A stretch of 64,000 nt of DNA, from assembly GCF_007753095.1 (NCBI RefSeq), contig NZ_CP036348.1, positions 4,813,411 to 4,877,410 of the forward strand, written 5' to 3'. Source of the DNA: Rosistilla carotiformis (GTDB lineage: Bacteria > Planctomycetota > Planctomycetia > Pirellulales > Pirellulaceae). Shown here piece by piece: positions 8,080 to 14,695 of the stretch (within the stretch, counting starts at the first letter, position 1; every line of letters begins with the position of its first letter). The translations under genes and the position numbers were made by a program. Below the pieces are notes generated by a model, which did not search any database, was not told the origin of the DNA, and saw only the letters and a program-made list of their open reading frames with translations.

Positions 8080-8172
8080 GTCGGCGAACGGCGGCGTTGA
8101 CCGGGCCGCCGCCAATCAACCTTGACTTCAGGAACGACGCGACCGGCGGCTCCGCGTCCAACGCTTTGTTAT
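8080..8172 (-). repeat. attC site 11
   Basis: Arms GACCGGGCCGCCG and CGGCGGCTCCGCGTC. Boxes GGCGAACGG and CTTTGTTATTTTG. Loop CTTGACTTCAGGAACG. It belongs to the SMI1/KNR4 cassette. Confidence 0.8.
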
Positions 8173-8684
8173 TTTGCTTGTTCTTTGAGTTGGGCCAACG
8201 CTTCGTGCCACATGTCATTCTCATCGATTGTCTTGGGAAAGAACAGGTCAGTCATGAATTCTTCGAATGTTGGTGCTATAGGTTCCCAATCACCGCCCTT
8301 GAAAAAGAACGTCGACACACAATCCGAGTTCCGATCCCAAATCAACGGAGAACCTGAGGCATCATTTCCGAGGATCAAGTGTTGTCCTTTCGCTAGTGGC
8401 GAAGTTCCATCGGGATAGTAGTCTGTCAGATGTTCGTGCCAATAAGCGTTTTGAAGGGTTAGTCGTTCACGCTCCGATAACTCTGTTGACAGCCCGAGCC
8501 AGTTGTAATCGGCGAAGAACCCGCCGTCACATAATTGGAATAGTTCGTGAACGGGTTTTGAGGCCGGAAGATTCTGCGGCCATGGAGCGTTGACGGGCGG
8601 ATTGGCTGTGAATACTAGCAGCGGAAAAGTATCTGACTTACCGATCGTCACGAGATCACGGAGCGCTTGCCGCCAGTCATGCAC
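8169..8684 (-). CDS. SMI1/KNR4 (SUKH-1-like) family protein
   Basis: 171 aa with the SMI1/KNR4 pattern: an early LPASKPVHELFQLCDGGFF segment, a middle ILGNDASGSPLIWDR strand pair, VSTFFFKGGDWEPIAPTFEEF and a C-terminal FMTDLFF helix. In bacteria such proteins are mostly immunity proteins or binding adaptors. No partner toxin is present. Together with the SUKH-4-like gene at 6402-6929 it gives the array at least two members of this superfamily. Confidence 0.8.
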   Translation of the reverse strand: MHDWRQALRDLVTIGKSDTFPLLVFTANPPVNAPWPQNLPASKPVHELFQLCDGGFFADYNWLGLSTELSERERLTLQNAYWHEHLTDYYPDGTSPLAKGQHLILGNDASGSPLIWDRNSDCVSTFFFKGGDWEPIAPTFEEFMTDLFFPKTIDENDMWHEALAQLKEQAK

Positions 8685-8697
8685 GATTCAGTTCCTG

Positions 8698-8792
8698 CAA
8701 AATAACGGCAATGTTAACCGGGTGGCGACGGTTGACGTTGATTTCAAAAACCGGCATGTTCGCCACTCCGGTTCAACATATTGTTATCTGGC
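8698..8792 (-). repeat. attC site 12
   Basis: A clean example: boxes AATAACGGC and TTGTTATCTGG, arms AACCGGGTGGCGA and TCGCCACTCCGGTT, loop TTGACGTTGATTTCAAAA. Its arms and loop are almost identical to attC site 20. It belongs to the cassette at 8784-9254. Confidence 0.87.
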
Positions 8793-9254
8793 ACCTTTTC
8801 TCGCATAGCGATCGAGTACTGCGTCCGCCATTTGTTCAGGTGTCAGTTCATCCGGGTCGCTACCATCGTCAAAATAATGATTGGGCCAAAAAACCAAATC
8901 AGAAACCTGAGAATCGCCAAAGGATTTCTCGATTGTTGTAAACGCATATTGAAGGTATGCATCATCCGCTGGATCTTGGGTTATACGCGTGAATATTTTG
9001 ATCAATTCAGTTCGATCAAGACTTGGGTCAGCCTTCGTCAGTTTCGCCGTCAGTAAACGCCGCACATAAGCATCATGTTCTTCCGCGCCGTAAACGCCTT
9101 GGAATTCCAAATAAGGAATGTGGGTACCGGCCATCGCGTTGAATGTTTTTACCAGTTCCGCAGAATCCGTTTCGCTTGAGCCATCAATTTCGGATGCTAA
9201 TTTGCTAAGCGTTTGAACCAAAGCCTCATCGAGTACGGGTGGAGTTCGCGTCAT
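8784..9254 (-). CDS. Cassette protein, unknown function, 156 aa
   Basis: Not recognised. An acidic soluble protein with two helical regions (LVQTLSKLASEIDG near the N-terminus and LTPEQMADAVLDRYA at the C-terminus) and an aromatic middle part VFWPNHYFDD. No signal peptide or motif. The reading frame fills the cassette exactly, from the edge of attC 13 into attC 12, which supports it as a real gene. Confidence 0.7.
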   Translation of the reverse strand: MTRTPPVLDEALVQTLSKLASEIDGSSETDSAELVKTFNAMAGTHIPYLEFQGVYGAEEHDAYVRRLLTAKLTKADPSLDRTELIKIFTRITQDPADDAYLQYAFTTIEKSFGDSQVSDLVFWPNHYFDDGSDPDELTPEQMADAVLDRYARKGAR

Positions 9255-9263
9255 AGGTCTCTA

Positions 9264-9360
9264 GCCAGATAACGATAGCGATAACCGGGTGGCCGCGGTT
9301 GATCTTCCATATGAAAACGCGCTGTCGGCCACTCCGCGTTCATCGCTTGGTTATCCGCCG
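9264..9360 (-). repeat. attC site 13
   Basis: Boxes AGATAACGA and TTGGTTATCCGCC, arms AACCGGGTGGCCG and CGGCCACTCCGCGTT, loop GTTGATCTTCCATATGAAAA. It belongs to the cassette at 9382-9834. Confidence 0.85.
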
Positions 9361-9381
9361 AGCATTGGATCGTTGCAGCTT

Positions 9382-9834
9382 TTAAGATCCGTGGTCAGAA
9401 TTCGATGCCCGAACCATCCAGTAGAATGCGAGTCCCATGATTGCAGGCAGGGTTGTGGCATTTAGTCGTTCGATTTTAAGAATCTTACCAGAATATGTCC
9501 AGCATGTATCCATGAAGGTGAATTTGCTTGAGCGTGGAAAGGGATTTGAAGTACCCGCAACAGTTGCAGTTCGCCGGAGACCAAGAATTCCGCCGTAGTG
9601 AATTGCTGCGATAGTCGACGTACCGTCAGAGATACAGTGTTCACCATGCCCCGCGAGGAATTTCAGCCCACGTTCCGAGTGCGGCCGAGACGAAAGGACT
9701 ATAGATCCGCCTTCGTCGACGACGTCGAACTTGAATCGACTATCGGTTACAACAGTGCGAAATTCGTGTTCTCCGTCAGCACAAGCAACGATAGTTAGCG
9801 GAGGGTATTTGTCGCATCGGAGTTTGAGCATCAT
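9382..9834 (-). CDS. Cassette protein, unknown function, 150 aa
   Basis: Starts at ATG 9834, or at the directly following ATG (MMLKLRCDKYPPLTIVACADG). The N-terminal half looks beta-rich (FRTVVTDSRFKFDVVDEGGSIVLSS). The C-terminal IMGLAFYWMV could be a weak membrane-associated or buried helix. No family recognised. Single gene between attC 13 and attC 14. Confidence 0.6.
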   Translation of the reverse strand: MMLKLRCDKYPPLTIVACADGEHEFRTVVTDSRFKFDVVDEGGSIVLSSRPHSERGLKFLAGHGEHCISDGTSTIAAIHYGGILGLRRTATVAGTSNPFPRSSKFTFMDTCWTYSGKILKIERLNATTLPAIMGLAFYWMVRASNSDHGS

Positions 9835-9867
9835 GGGCTTGCGTTCAGGCCTTCACTCGCACATCAG

Positions 9868-9963
9868 TCGGATAACGTTTGTGATCACGCGGTCGCCGCG
9901 AGCGATCCTCCGCTTCAAAAACCACGACTCGGCGACTCGTCGTGCATCACGTTGTTATCCGAC
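9868..9963 (-). repeat. attC site 14
   Basis: Boxes CGGATAACGTTTGTG and CACGTTGTTATCCG, arms TCACGCGGTCGCCG and CGGCGACTCGTCGTG. The loop differs from the usual sequence but keeps CTTCAAAAACC. It belongs to the Imm11-like cassette. Confidence 0.83.
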
Positions 9964-9965
9964 TA

Positions 9966-10937
9966 TCATTCCACGGACTCCCTGCGAAGCCACTCAACAC
10001 CTGTGATTCCAAGACTGTCGCACTTATTGCGAAACGATTGTGACACGACAAGCCTTCGATATTCATATGCAATCCGAAATATCTCGCGATCACCCGCAAG
10101 CGACCGGACGATACGGTAGCCTTTGACTGGATCGAATTCGGGTAAGAAACCGTCGTAAGGGGGCGGCAACACATCGGCAGGGTCAAGACACTCCAGTTGT
10201 TCATACAATTGAACCACAGAGTAACCCGCGATCAGTTTGTCGGGCGCGACCTTCTTGGACCGGTAGAGGCGAATTGGAAACACTTGGCAATGCTGAGTGG
10301 CTGCCTGAATTAGATCACGCATCCGGTCACTGCAAATAAACCAACGCACCGCGTACAACAAGTCTAACTCCTTGCCGCGCGCCTGAAGATGAAACGTGGC
10401 ATTCTCGGTTAGCGGATAATCCAGTTTCTGATTGGAAATTACCCTTTGCAGCATCACTGGATCATTGTCGAGCAGGTCATCGTGAACATCAACGCTGTTG
10501 CTGGCTTGCGCGACGTGAAGTTCGTAGTAGACGCTTGAAGACGGCCGCGTACTTTGCTCCGGGAAGACGGTAACTGTGCTCTCGTGAGGGCCAAAGGCGA
10601 TCTGCCCGCCACGAGACGTTAGAGGCGATCCGAGGGATTCGTCTCGCGAAAACAAGTCGAGCAGGGCGGATCGTAACGCCAAATCGTCCCACTGTCTTGT
10701 AGATGAAATCTCGCCGCTAGTCGGTGCCTCCCACTGCCATTCCGAGAGCGCGCCGAGCGAAGAGGGGTCTTCAGGGTGAAAGTCAGGAAGTGAGTATCCA
10801 AACGCGTGGAAGGAGATGACCTTCCGCGGTCCTCGTCGGGCGTCATTCCATTCAAGGTAGACGAGGGACACGTTGTCGGGAGCGTCTGCCACTACGGACG
10901 TGATCCAACTCGCGAGTGATTTGGGAATCGGATTCAT
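9966..10937 (-). CDS. Large cassette protein with Imm11-like C-terminus
   Basis: 323 aa, the longest gene of the array. The C-terminal half carries CQVFPIRLY, a phrase like IRSLAGDREIFRI, and the closing VVSQSFRNKCDSLGITGVEW. This last motif resembles the end of Imm11/DUF1629 proteins, where a conserved helix-turn precedes TGVEF. The N-terminal half (VSLVYLEWNDARRGPRKVI) is unassigned. If the match holds this is another orphan immunity protein. The family call is tentative; the gene itself is secure by length and cassette fit. Confidence 0.72.
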   Translation of the reverse strand: MNPIPKSLASWITSVVADAPDNVSLVYLEWNDARRGPRKVISFHAFGYSLPDFHPEDPSSLGALSEWQWEAPTSGEISSTRQWDDLALRSALLDLFSRDESLGSPLTSRGGQIAFGPHESTVTVFPEQSTRPSSSVYYELHVAQASNSVDVHDDLLDNDPVMLQRVISNQKLDYPLTENATFHLQARGKELDLLYAVRWFICSDRMRDLIQAATQHCQVFPIRLYRSKKVAPDKLIAGYSVVQLYEQLECLDPADVLPPPYDGFLPEFDPVKGYRIVRSLAGDREIFRIAYEYRRLVVSQSFRNKCDSLGITGVEWLRRESVE

Positions 10938-10947
10938 TGTGAACGTC

Positions 10948-11046
10948 TAGCCGGATAACGACCGCCATCACCGGGTGGCGGGAGTAAAGTTTCCATTTCA
11001 AATCCGCTGGCCACCGCCACTCCGGTGCATGGCATGGTTCGCGGAT
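10948..11046 (-). repeat. attC site 15
   Basis: Boxes CGGATAACG and GCATGGTTCGCGG, arms TCACCGGGTGGCGG and CCGCCACTCCGGTGCA, loop AAAGTTTCCATTTCAAA. It belongs to the cassette at 11083-11508; the short gap 11047-11082 holds nothing else. Confidence 0.86.
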
Positions 11047-11082
11047 CGCTTGTGCGTGTTAATGCCGATCGATTGCCCCAAT

Positions 11083-11508
11083 TCATTGAGTTGGCCACTC
11101 GTCAGCAGCAGGCGTCTCAAGCTTCGATACACCTGTAGGGCTGCGTTTAGGAATACTGCGTTTTGATTTCGCGGAAAACGGATCAACGCCCTTGGGGTAC
11201 ATTATATCAAATGGACGAGAGTCACGAAATGGCCAAAGATTTGTGTAGGCATCTCCATCTACATCGCGATAGGAGACACGAAGATTCTTTTCGACCTGGT
11301 TCGTCCCCAGATAGGTTCGAAAGTTCTTGAACGCAGCCAATGGGGAGTCCGTGTAGACGAAGAAGTTCGTGGTCCCTGATCCCGTGTCGTACCCGTCGAC
11401 GTCGCAGGTCTTTGGTAGTGATGCAATCAGCTTGGCTTCGAACGCAATGAGATCGTCGAGCGTTGGGAAATACGCCTCTGGAAATTGGAATATGACTTGG
11501 TATCGCAT
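11083..11508 (-). CDS. Cassette protein, unknown function, 141 aa
   Basis: Not recognised. MRYQVIFQFPEAYFPTLDDL begins a ferredoxin-like or beta-alpha-beta looking domain, with LIASLPKTCDVDGYDTGSGT and TNFFVYTDSPLAAF as following strands. The C-terminal 30 residues are polar and Ser/Lys rich and probably disordered. No signal peptide. One gene between attC 15 and attC 16. Confidence 0.68.
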   Translation of the reverse strand: MRYQVIFQFPEAYFPTLDDLIAFEAKLIASLPKTCDVDGYDTGSGTTNFFVYTDSPLAAFKNFRTYLGTNQVEKNLRVSYRDVDGDAYTNLWPFRDSRPFDIMYPKGVDPFSAKSKRSIPKRSPTGVSKLETPAADEWPTQ

Positions 11509-11547
11509 AAACGTGTCAGATGAGTGGTCGGCGAGACATCACGGCTC

Positions 11548-11641
11548 CGCGAACGGCAGCGGTAACGGGGCCGCCGCCAAAAAACTATGATTTCAAAACC
11601 GGCGTCATCGGCGGCTCCCGTTCACCGCATTGTTCGCCGAC
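11548..11641 (-). repeat. attC site 16
   Basis: Arms AACGGGGCCGCCG and CGGCGGCTCCCGTT, boxes GCGAACGGC and CATTGTTCGCCG, loop AACTATGATTTCAAAACC. It belongs to the cassette at 11605-12120, whose last residues (NNAVNGSRR) it encodes. Confidence 0.84.
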
Positions 11642-12120
11642 TCATCTGCGTGTGAACCGGCAGGTTGATCCAAACTCTCAACGCGTCGTCGCACGTGGGC
11701 GTCAAATGCATCCACGTCGAAGTCGTCTGATTTCTTGACACGCGATCGCACGAATGAGAGTGCAGTAGCGAATTCGCGAACAAGACAATCGAACTCCGAT
11801 GGCGGCAATGTAGTTATTGATGATCTGAACATGGAATCCGAGTGAACCCACGCGCTTGCGTAAGAAACTTCAAAAAGACGAGCCTTTCGGCGAAATCGAA
11901 TGAACGGCAATGTCGCCAGTCCCTCTTGAAAACGATCCAACATGAATTCGAGGCCAGTGATGATCGGATCACGCGTCTGGCAGCGGGGGTAAATGTCAAT
12001 CTGCTCGATCGCATTCCCGAATGAATCGGGTTCACCGGCCATCAGGAAATCAACGCATCGCATGATACACGGACCGCTAGCGCCCCCGTTGTACGTCACG
12101 ATGAGGGGAACGATTTTCAC
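11605..12120 (-). CDS. Cassette protein, unknown function, 171 aa
   Basis: Not recognised. The first half is hydrophobic-strand rich (MKIVPLIVTYNGGASGPCIM), the second half helical and charged (VREFATALSFVRSRVKKSDDFD). No signal peptide or known catalytic motif. The final residues come from attC 16, the same read-through behaviour as other cassettes in the array. Confidence 0.66.
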   Translation of the reverse strand: MKIVPLIVTYNGGASGPCIMRCVDFLMAGEPDSFGNAIEQIDIYPRCQTRDPIITGLEFMLDRFQEGLATLPFIRFRRKARLFEVSYASAWVHSDSMFRSSITTLPPSEFDCLVREFATALSFVRSRVKKSDDFDVDAFDAHVRRRVESLDQPAGSHADESANNAVNGSRR

Positions 12121-12136
12121 AGGCGGAGACCTCTGT

Positions 12137-12232
12137 AGGCGAACGCCACCCGTAACCGGGTCGCGTCGAAAAAGTTTACCATCGCCAAAACGCTTGAAAC
12201 GCGACTCCGGTTCACGGGATTGTTATCCGCCA
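12137..12232 (-). repeat. attC site 17
   Basis: Boxes GGCGAACGCC and ATTGTTATCCGCC, arms AACCGGGTCGCGT and ACGCGACTCCGGTT. The loop is less conserved. It belongs to the cassette at 12234-12917. Confidence 0.84.
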
Positions 12233-12233
12233 G

Positions 12234-12917
12234 TCAGCAGTCCACTGGAGCGTACCAAGTGGCGTTGGCCAACACGAGTTGATCGAGGAATGTCAGCAGG
12301 TCGGGAATGTCCCCAGCGGCGTCAAATCCTTCAGTCTGGAGCTGCCGGGCAAGCTGCGGCTTTCGGGGTGTCAACCCGTCGACCAAAGTTTTGTAGTTGC
12401 GAAATGTGTCGGCGATTTGCTTCACCTGGGTGGGCGATACGACGGCGTGTTCGGGCCAGTAGATGCGTTCCGATGGTTCGACTGCGTTAATCGAGGCAGG
12501 CAATTCGTGGAATCGAAGCGGTGTTAGTTGCAGATATCTAGCATCGCGGCCAGATTGATCAACGGCCTCATGGGCGAAATCAAAAAGACAGGCAGATACT
12601 CCGTCGACGTCAAGGATCGTGAAGTCTCCTGTTGATCGCATTTCAGAATCGCGAAGTGCTTCTTGTATTGCACCGTCCCAAGCAACCATCTCTGGTTCCG
12701 ATAGGTCGGCATACCAATCGTCAGCAAGCAATCGTTCGGCGACCCATGAAACCGGTTCAGACTTCCACTTTGGCGGATTTTTTTTAGAGAAATAGGCGTT
12801 TGATTGGGGGTTCTCAGTTAAGTGATTAGCAAAGGAACGCAACTGCGATTCACTGGGGGTCGAAAGCAAACTATCGAGCTTTGCGGTGTCGATTGCGTAC
12901 AATTGATAGAGTACCAT
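12234..12917 (-). CDS. Cassette protein, unknown function, 227 aa
   Basis: Soluble protein of 227 aa beginning MVLYQLYAIDTAKLDSLLS. It has a central SWVAERLLADDWYADL region and a helical C-terminus (VKQIADTFRNYKTLVDG, IPDLLTFLDQLVLANATWY). The look, an N-terminal small strand and long helices with several Trp, is reminiscent of small immunity-type proteins of the YfbM/DUF1877 kind, but I cannot assign it firmly. No signal peptide; single-gene cassette. Confidence 0.68.
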   Translation of the reverse strand: MVLYQLYAIDTAKLDSLLSTPSESQLRSFANHLTENPQSNAYFSKKNPPKWKSEPVSWVAERLLADDWYADLSEPEMVAWDGAIQEALRDSEMRSTGDFTILDVDGVSACLFDFAHEAVDQSGRDARYLQLTPLRFHELPASINAVEPSERIYWPEHAVVSPTQVKQIADTFRNYKTLVDGLTPRKPQLARQLQTEGFDAAGDIPDLLTFLDQLVLANATWYAPVDC

Positions 12918-12959
12918 TTATGTCCCGCTGGATTAGATGTGCGAGTGGAATGATTTCAG

Positions 12960-13054
12960 TCGGATAACGCTTGTGTTCACCGGGCGGCGGCGAACGACAT
13001 TGACTTCAAGACCGACGCCGCCCGCCGCTCCGTGTGCAACACATTGTTCGTCGC
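12960..13054 (-). repeat. attC site 18
   Basis: The site whose ends most resemble classic attC. On the minus strand one end reads GAACAATGTGTTGCACACGG and the other AACACAAGCGTTATCCG. Arms CACCGGGCGGCGGCG and CGCCGCCCGCCGCTCCGTG. It belongs to the membrane-anchored cassette protein at 13095-13481. Confidence 0.88.
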
Positions 13055-13094
13055 CGTGTTTAGGGCGATTATTGTCGTACGGCCTCGCCGTTGA

Positions 13095-13481
13095 CTACAA
13101 ATTTGATTCCATCGAAGGCAGGTGCTCCCCGTCTGACGGCACGACGATCATTCTAATGTCTTTGGCACGAACCAAGAAGCGAGTTTTCGCTTCGTCTTCG
13201 AGTATCACCATGCCGTTGAGTTCAAACGGCAGGTGCGTCTTCATTGTTTGGGAATTTGTGAACCCGATGAATCGCACACGTTCGAACGGCTTGTGGCCAG
13301 CGACGTGCACGGTGGCCAGCGTGTCTTTCTTCAGCACACCACGCACGGCAATTGTGTCTGGTTTTGCACCGCCAGTGATCCACGCCATGCCTCTGTAGAA
13401 TAGTGTCAGTAGGACGATGGCGGACACGATTGCCGCGGCAATGCCACCTGCGATACTGATTGTTTCAACAAACGGGTGCAT
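13095..13481 (-). CDS. Membrane-anchored cassette protein, unknown function
   Basis: 128 aa with one N-terminal membrane helix (IAGGIAAAIVSAIVLLTLFY, residues about 10-29) followed by a basic RGMAW turn. The soluble beta-rich domain (VRGVLKKDTLATVHVAGHKPFERVRF, MVILEDEAKTRFLVRAKDIR) may form a small barrel-like fold. Not assigned to a family. One cassette between attC 18 and attC 19. Confidence 0.7.
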   Translation of the reverse strand: MHPFVETISIAGGIAAAIVSAIVLLTLFYRGMAWITGGAKPDTIAVRGVLKKDTLATVHVAGHKPFERVRFIGFTNSQTMKTHLPFELNGMVILEDEAKTRFLVRAKDIRMIVVPSDGEHLPSMESNL

Positions 13482-13534
13482 TGACGAATTCTAATCGGGT
13501 CTGGCGTGATCGAAGAATGAAGCGACGATTTTCA

Positions 13535-13631
13535 GGCGACGAACGTTACACATCACCGAGTCGGGACGGTTGATGTTCCATTTGAAAAAGCCCGCAAGCC
13601 CGACTTCGGTGCATGTGATGGTTCCCCGCCG
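13535..13631 (-). repeat. attC site 19
   Basis: Boxes GACGAACGTT and GATGGTTCCCC, arms CACCGAGTCGGG and CCCGACTTCGGTG with one extra base, loop GTTGATGTTCCATTTGAAAA. It belongs to the FKBP-like cassette. Confidence 0.85.
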
Positions 13632-13645
13632 TTTGGGTCGATCCA

Positions 13646-14029
13646 CTACGAGTCGGCTTTCGCCGCCAAGCGACGCTCCATTTCAGGATCCCATTTCTCG
13701 GGCAAGTCGATCAGTCGCAGTTCGTAGACCAACAATTCTTTTCCGGGAAGGTCAGGGTATGTCTTGCGTTCATTATACGTCAAGTTGGGCGGTACGATGA
13801 CGGTCCGTCGTCCGCCAATTCGCATGCCGAGCAATCCGTATTCAATTCCGGCGTTGCAGTCACGCCCACCAACTCGGATTAGGTACGGGGAGTTCGTGTC
13901 AGAGGAAAACAGCACCTCGCCTTTGCGTTGGGTGCAAACGCAATTGCAGATAGCGAGATCGCCGGGCACACATGGTCGTCCAGAACCAATTTCGTGGTCG
14001 GTAATCTTGAGGCTGCGTGGCGGCTTCAT
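13646..14029 (-). CDS. FKBP-type peptidyl-prolyl isomerase domain protein
   Basis: 127 aa corresponding to one FKBP domain: GSGRPCVPGDLAICNCVC (first strands), a short hairpin, then VGGRDCNAGIEYGLLGMRIG and GRRTVIVPPNLTYNE matching the FKBP signature of the type G-x-x-x-G-L-x-G-M-x-x-G-x-x-R-x-x-x-x-P-x-x-x-x-Y, and a closing LLVYELRLIDL strand. No signal peptide, so probably cytoplasmic. Three Cys in the early strands are unusual. FKBPs catalyse prolyl cis-trans isomerisation; as a cassette it stands alone. Confidence 0.85.
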   Translation of the reverse strand: MKPPRSLKITDHEIGSGRPCVPGDLAICNCVCTQRKGEVLFSSDTNSPYLIRVGGRDCNAGIEYGLLGMRIGGRRTVIVPPNLTYNERKTYPDLPGKELLVYELRLIDLPEKWDPEMERRLAAKADS

Positions 14030-14037
14030 TCTTCAGT

Positions 14038-14133
14038 CGGGGAACGCTTAGCGTAACCGGGTGGCGACGGTTGACGTTGATTTCAAATTCGGCGTGAATC
14101 GCCACTCCGGTTCACGCTTTTGTTAGCCAGCCG
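14038..14133 (-). repeat. attC site 20
   Basis: Boxes GGGGAACGC and TTTTGTTAGCCAG, arms AACCGGGTGGCGA and TCGCCACTCCGGTT, loop TTGACGTTGATTTCAAA. Arms and loop nearly match attC site 12. It belongs to the most proximal surviving cassette. Confidence 0.87.
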
Positions 14134-14650
14134 TTTCGACGAACGGTCGGAAAGTGATCGATTGCAAGGTCAGGTGCTGTTGAACGGCCATATGATGTTG
14201 GGGGTCACGTGTGAATACATGCCACAATGCATCATCTATGTTTCGGCAAACGAATGCCACGTCAGTTGGGAGTCCCCATTGTGCAGCATCTCCGAACCAG
14301 TCAGTCCCGTTGCTTGTGAAGTTCTCCAGCCAATCAAGAGTTTGTGTTGGAATCTCCGTCGCATTGTTGCATCCGAAATACATAGCCCAATTTGTGTCAG
14401 CGTAGTTCGCGTAGCGTGAAAACCAGCCGGGCTTACCCACGCGATAACCGAAGTCGTCGTTCAACCAGTTGGCGTACTCACGTGATTGCGACTCCATGTG
14501 TTTTAAAACGACGCTTGGGTCTTCGGCGTTCGGCGGGGCGGGCAATTGGATTCCGTAGCCACCGAGGAACCACCAGCAGGAATCCGCGGTTTCGATGATG
14601 GGCGCGAATAGCTCGCACATCGGGCATGGATCAACAGTGATTCCAATCAT
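14123..14650 (-). CDS. Cassette protein, unknown function, 175 aa
   Basis: From ATG 14650 (MIGITVDPCPMCELFAPII); an upstream ATG at 14680 lies in the truncated attC and is less likely. CPMC near the N-terminus could be a redox or metal-binding pair. The rest is aromatic-rich (CWWFLGGYGIQLP, WFSRYANYADTNWAMYFG) with a helical end. No family recognised. It is the first surviving cassette at the proximal end of the array. Confidence 0.66.
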   Translation of the reverse strand: MIGITVDPCPMCELFAPIIETADSCWWFLGGYGIQLPAPPNAEDPSVVLKHMESQSREYANWLNDDFGYRVGKPGWFSRYANYADTNWAMYFGCNNATEIPTQTLDWLENFTSNGTDWFGDAAQWGLPTDVAFVCRNIDDALWHVFTRDPQHHMAVQQHLTLQSITFRPFVETAG

Positions 14651-14659
14651 GCGACTTTG

Positions 14660-14695
14660 CTGGCTAACTATGTTTCTCACCGGTCGGCCCGGCTG
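14660..14695 (-). repeat. Truncated attC (site 21)
   Basis: GGCTAACTATG followed by TCACCGGTCGGCC matches the left box and left arm of the other sites. The right arm and GTT box are absent; the sequence changes into the decayed insertion element. The array has therefore lost its proximal part. Confidence 0.7.

Larger units (their letters stand above)
1579..14695 (-). mobile_element. Integron gene cassette array without a visible integrase (CALIN-like)
   Basis: Twenty complete attC-like elements of about 92-99 bp recur every 0.4-1.1 kb, with one truncated element at the right edge. Each has short outer boxes (AAC near one end, GTT near the other), an imperfect inverted-repeat stem of the type ACCGGGTGGCG / CGCCACTCCGGT with one unpaired base at a constant place, and an AT-richer loop often reading TTGATNTTNNATTTNAAAA. 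On the minus strand the ends resemble the canonical AACAAT...GTT...CAAGCGTTA layout of classic cassettes. One main minus-strand gene (in one case a gene pair) sits between neighbouring sites, its 3' end touching or entering the attC on its left, which is the cassette arrangement. Polarity puts attI and intI to the right, where a decayed ISAs1-type element now lies. No tyrosine recombinase was seen. Confidence 0.88.

Noticed and set aside
10998-11186. 62-aa minus-strand frame with tail ANHAMHRSGGGQRI
   Set aside because: It mostly translates attC site 15 and overlaps the better supported gene at 11083-11508 in another frame.
1579-14695. CRISPR-like array from regularly repeated palindromic elements
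   Set aside because: Repeat units are about 92-99 bp, spaced 0.4-1.1 kb apart with a full gene between; no short spacers and no cas genes. The attC explanation fits fully.
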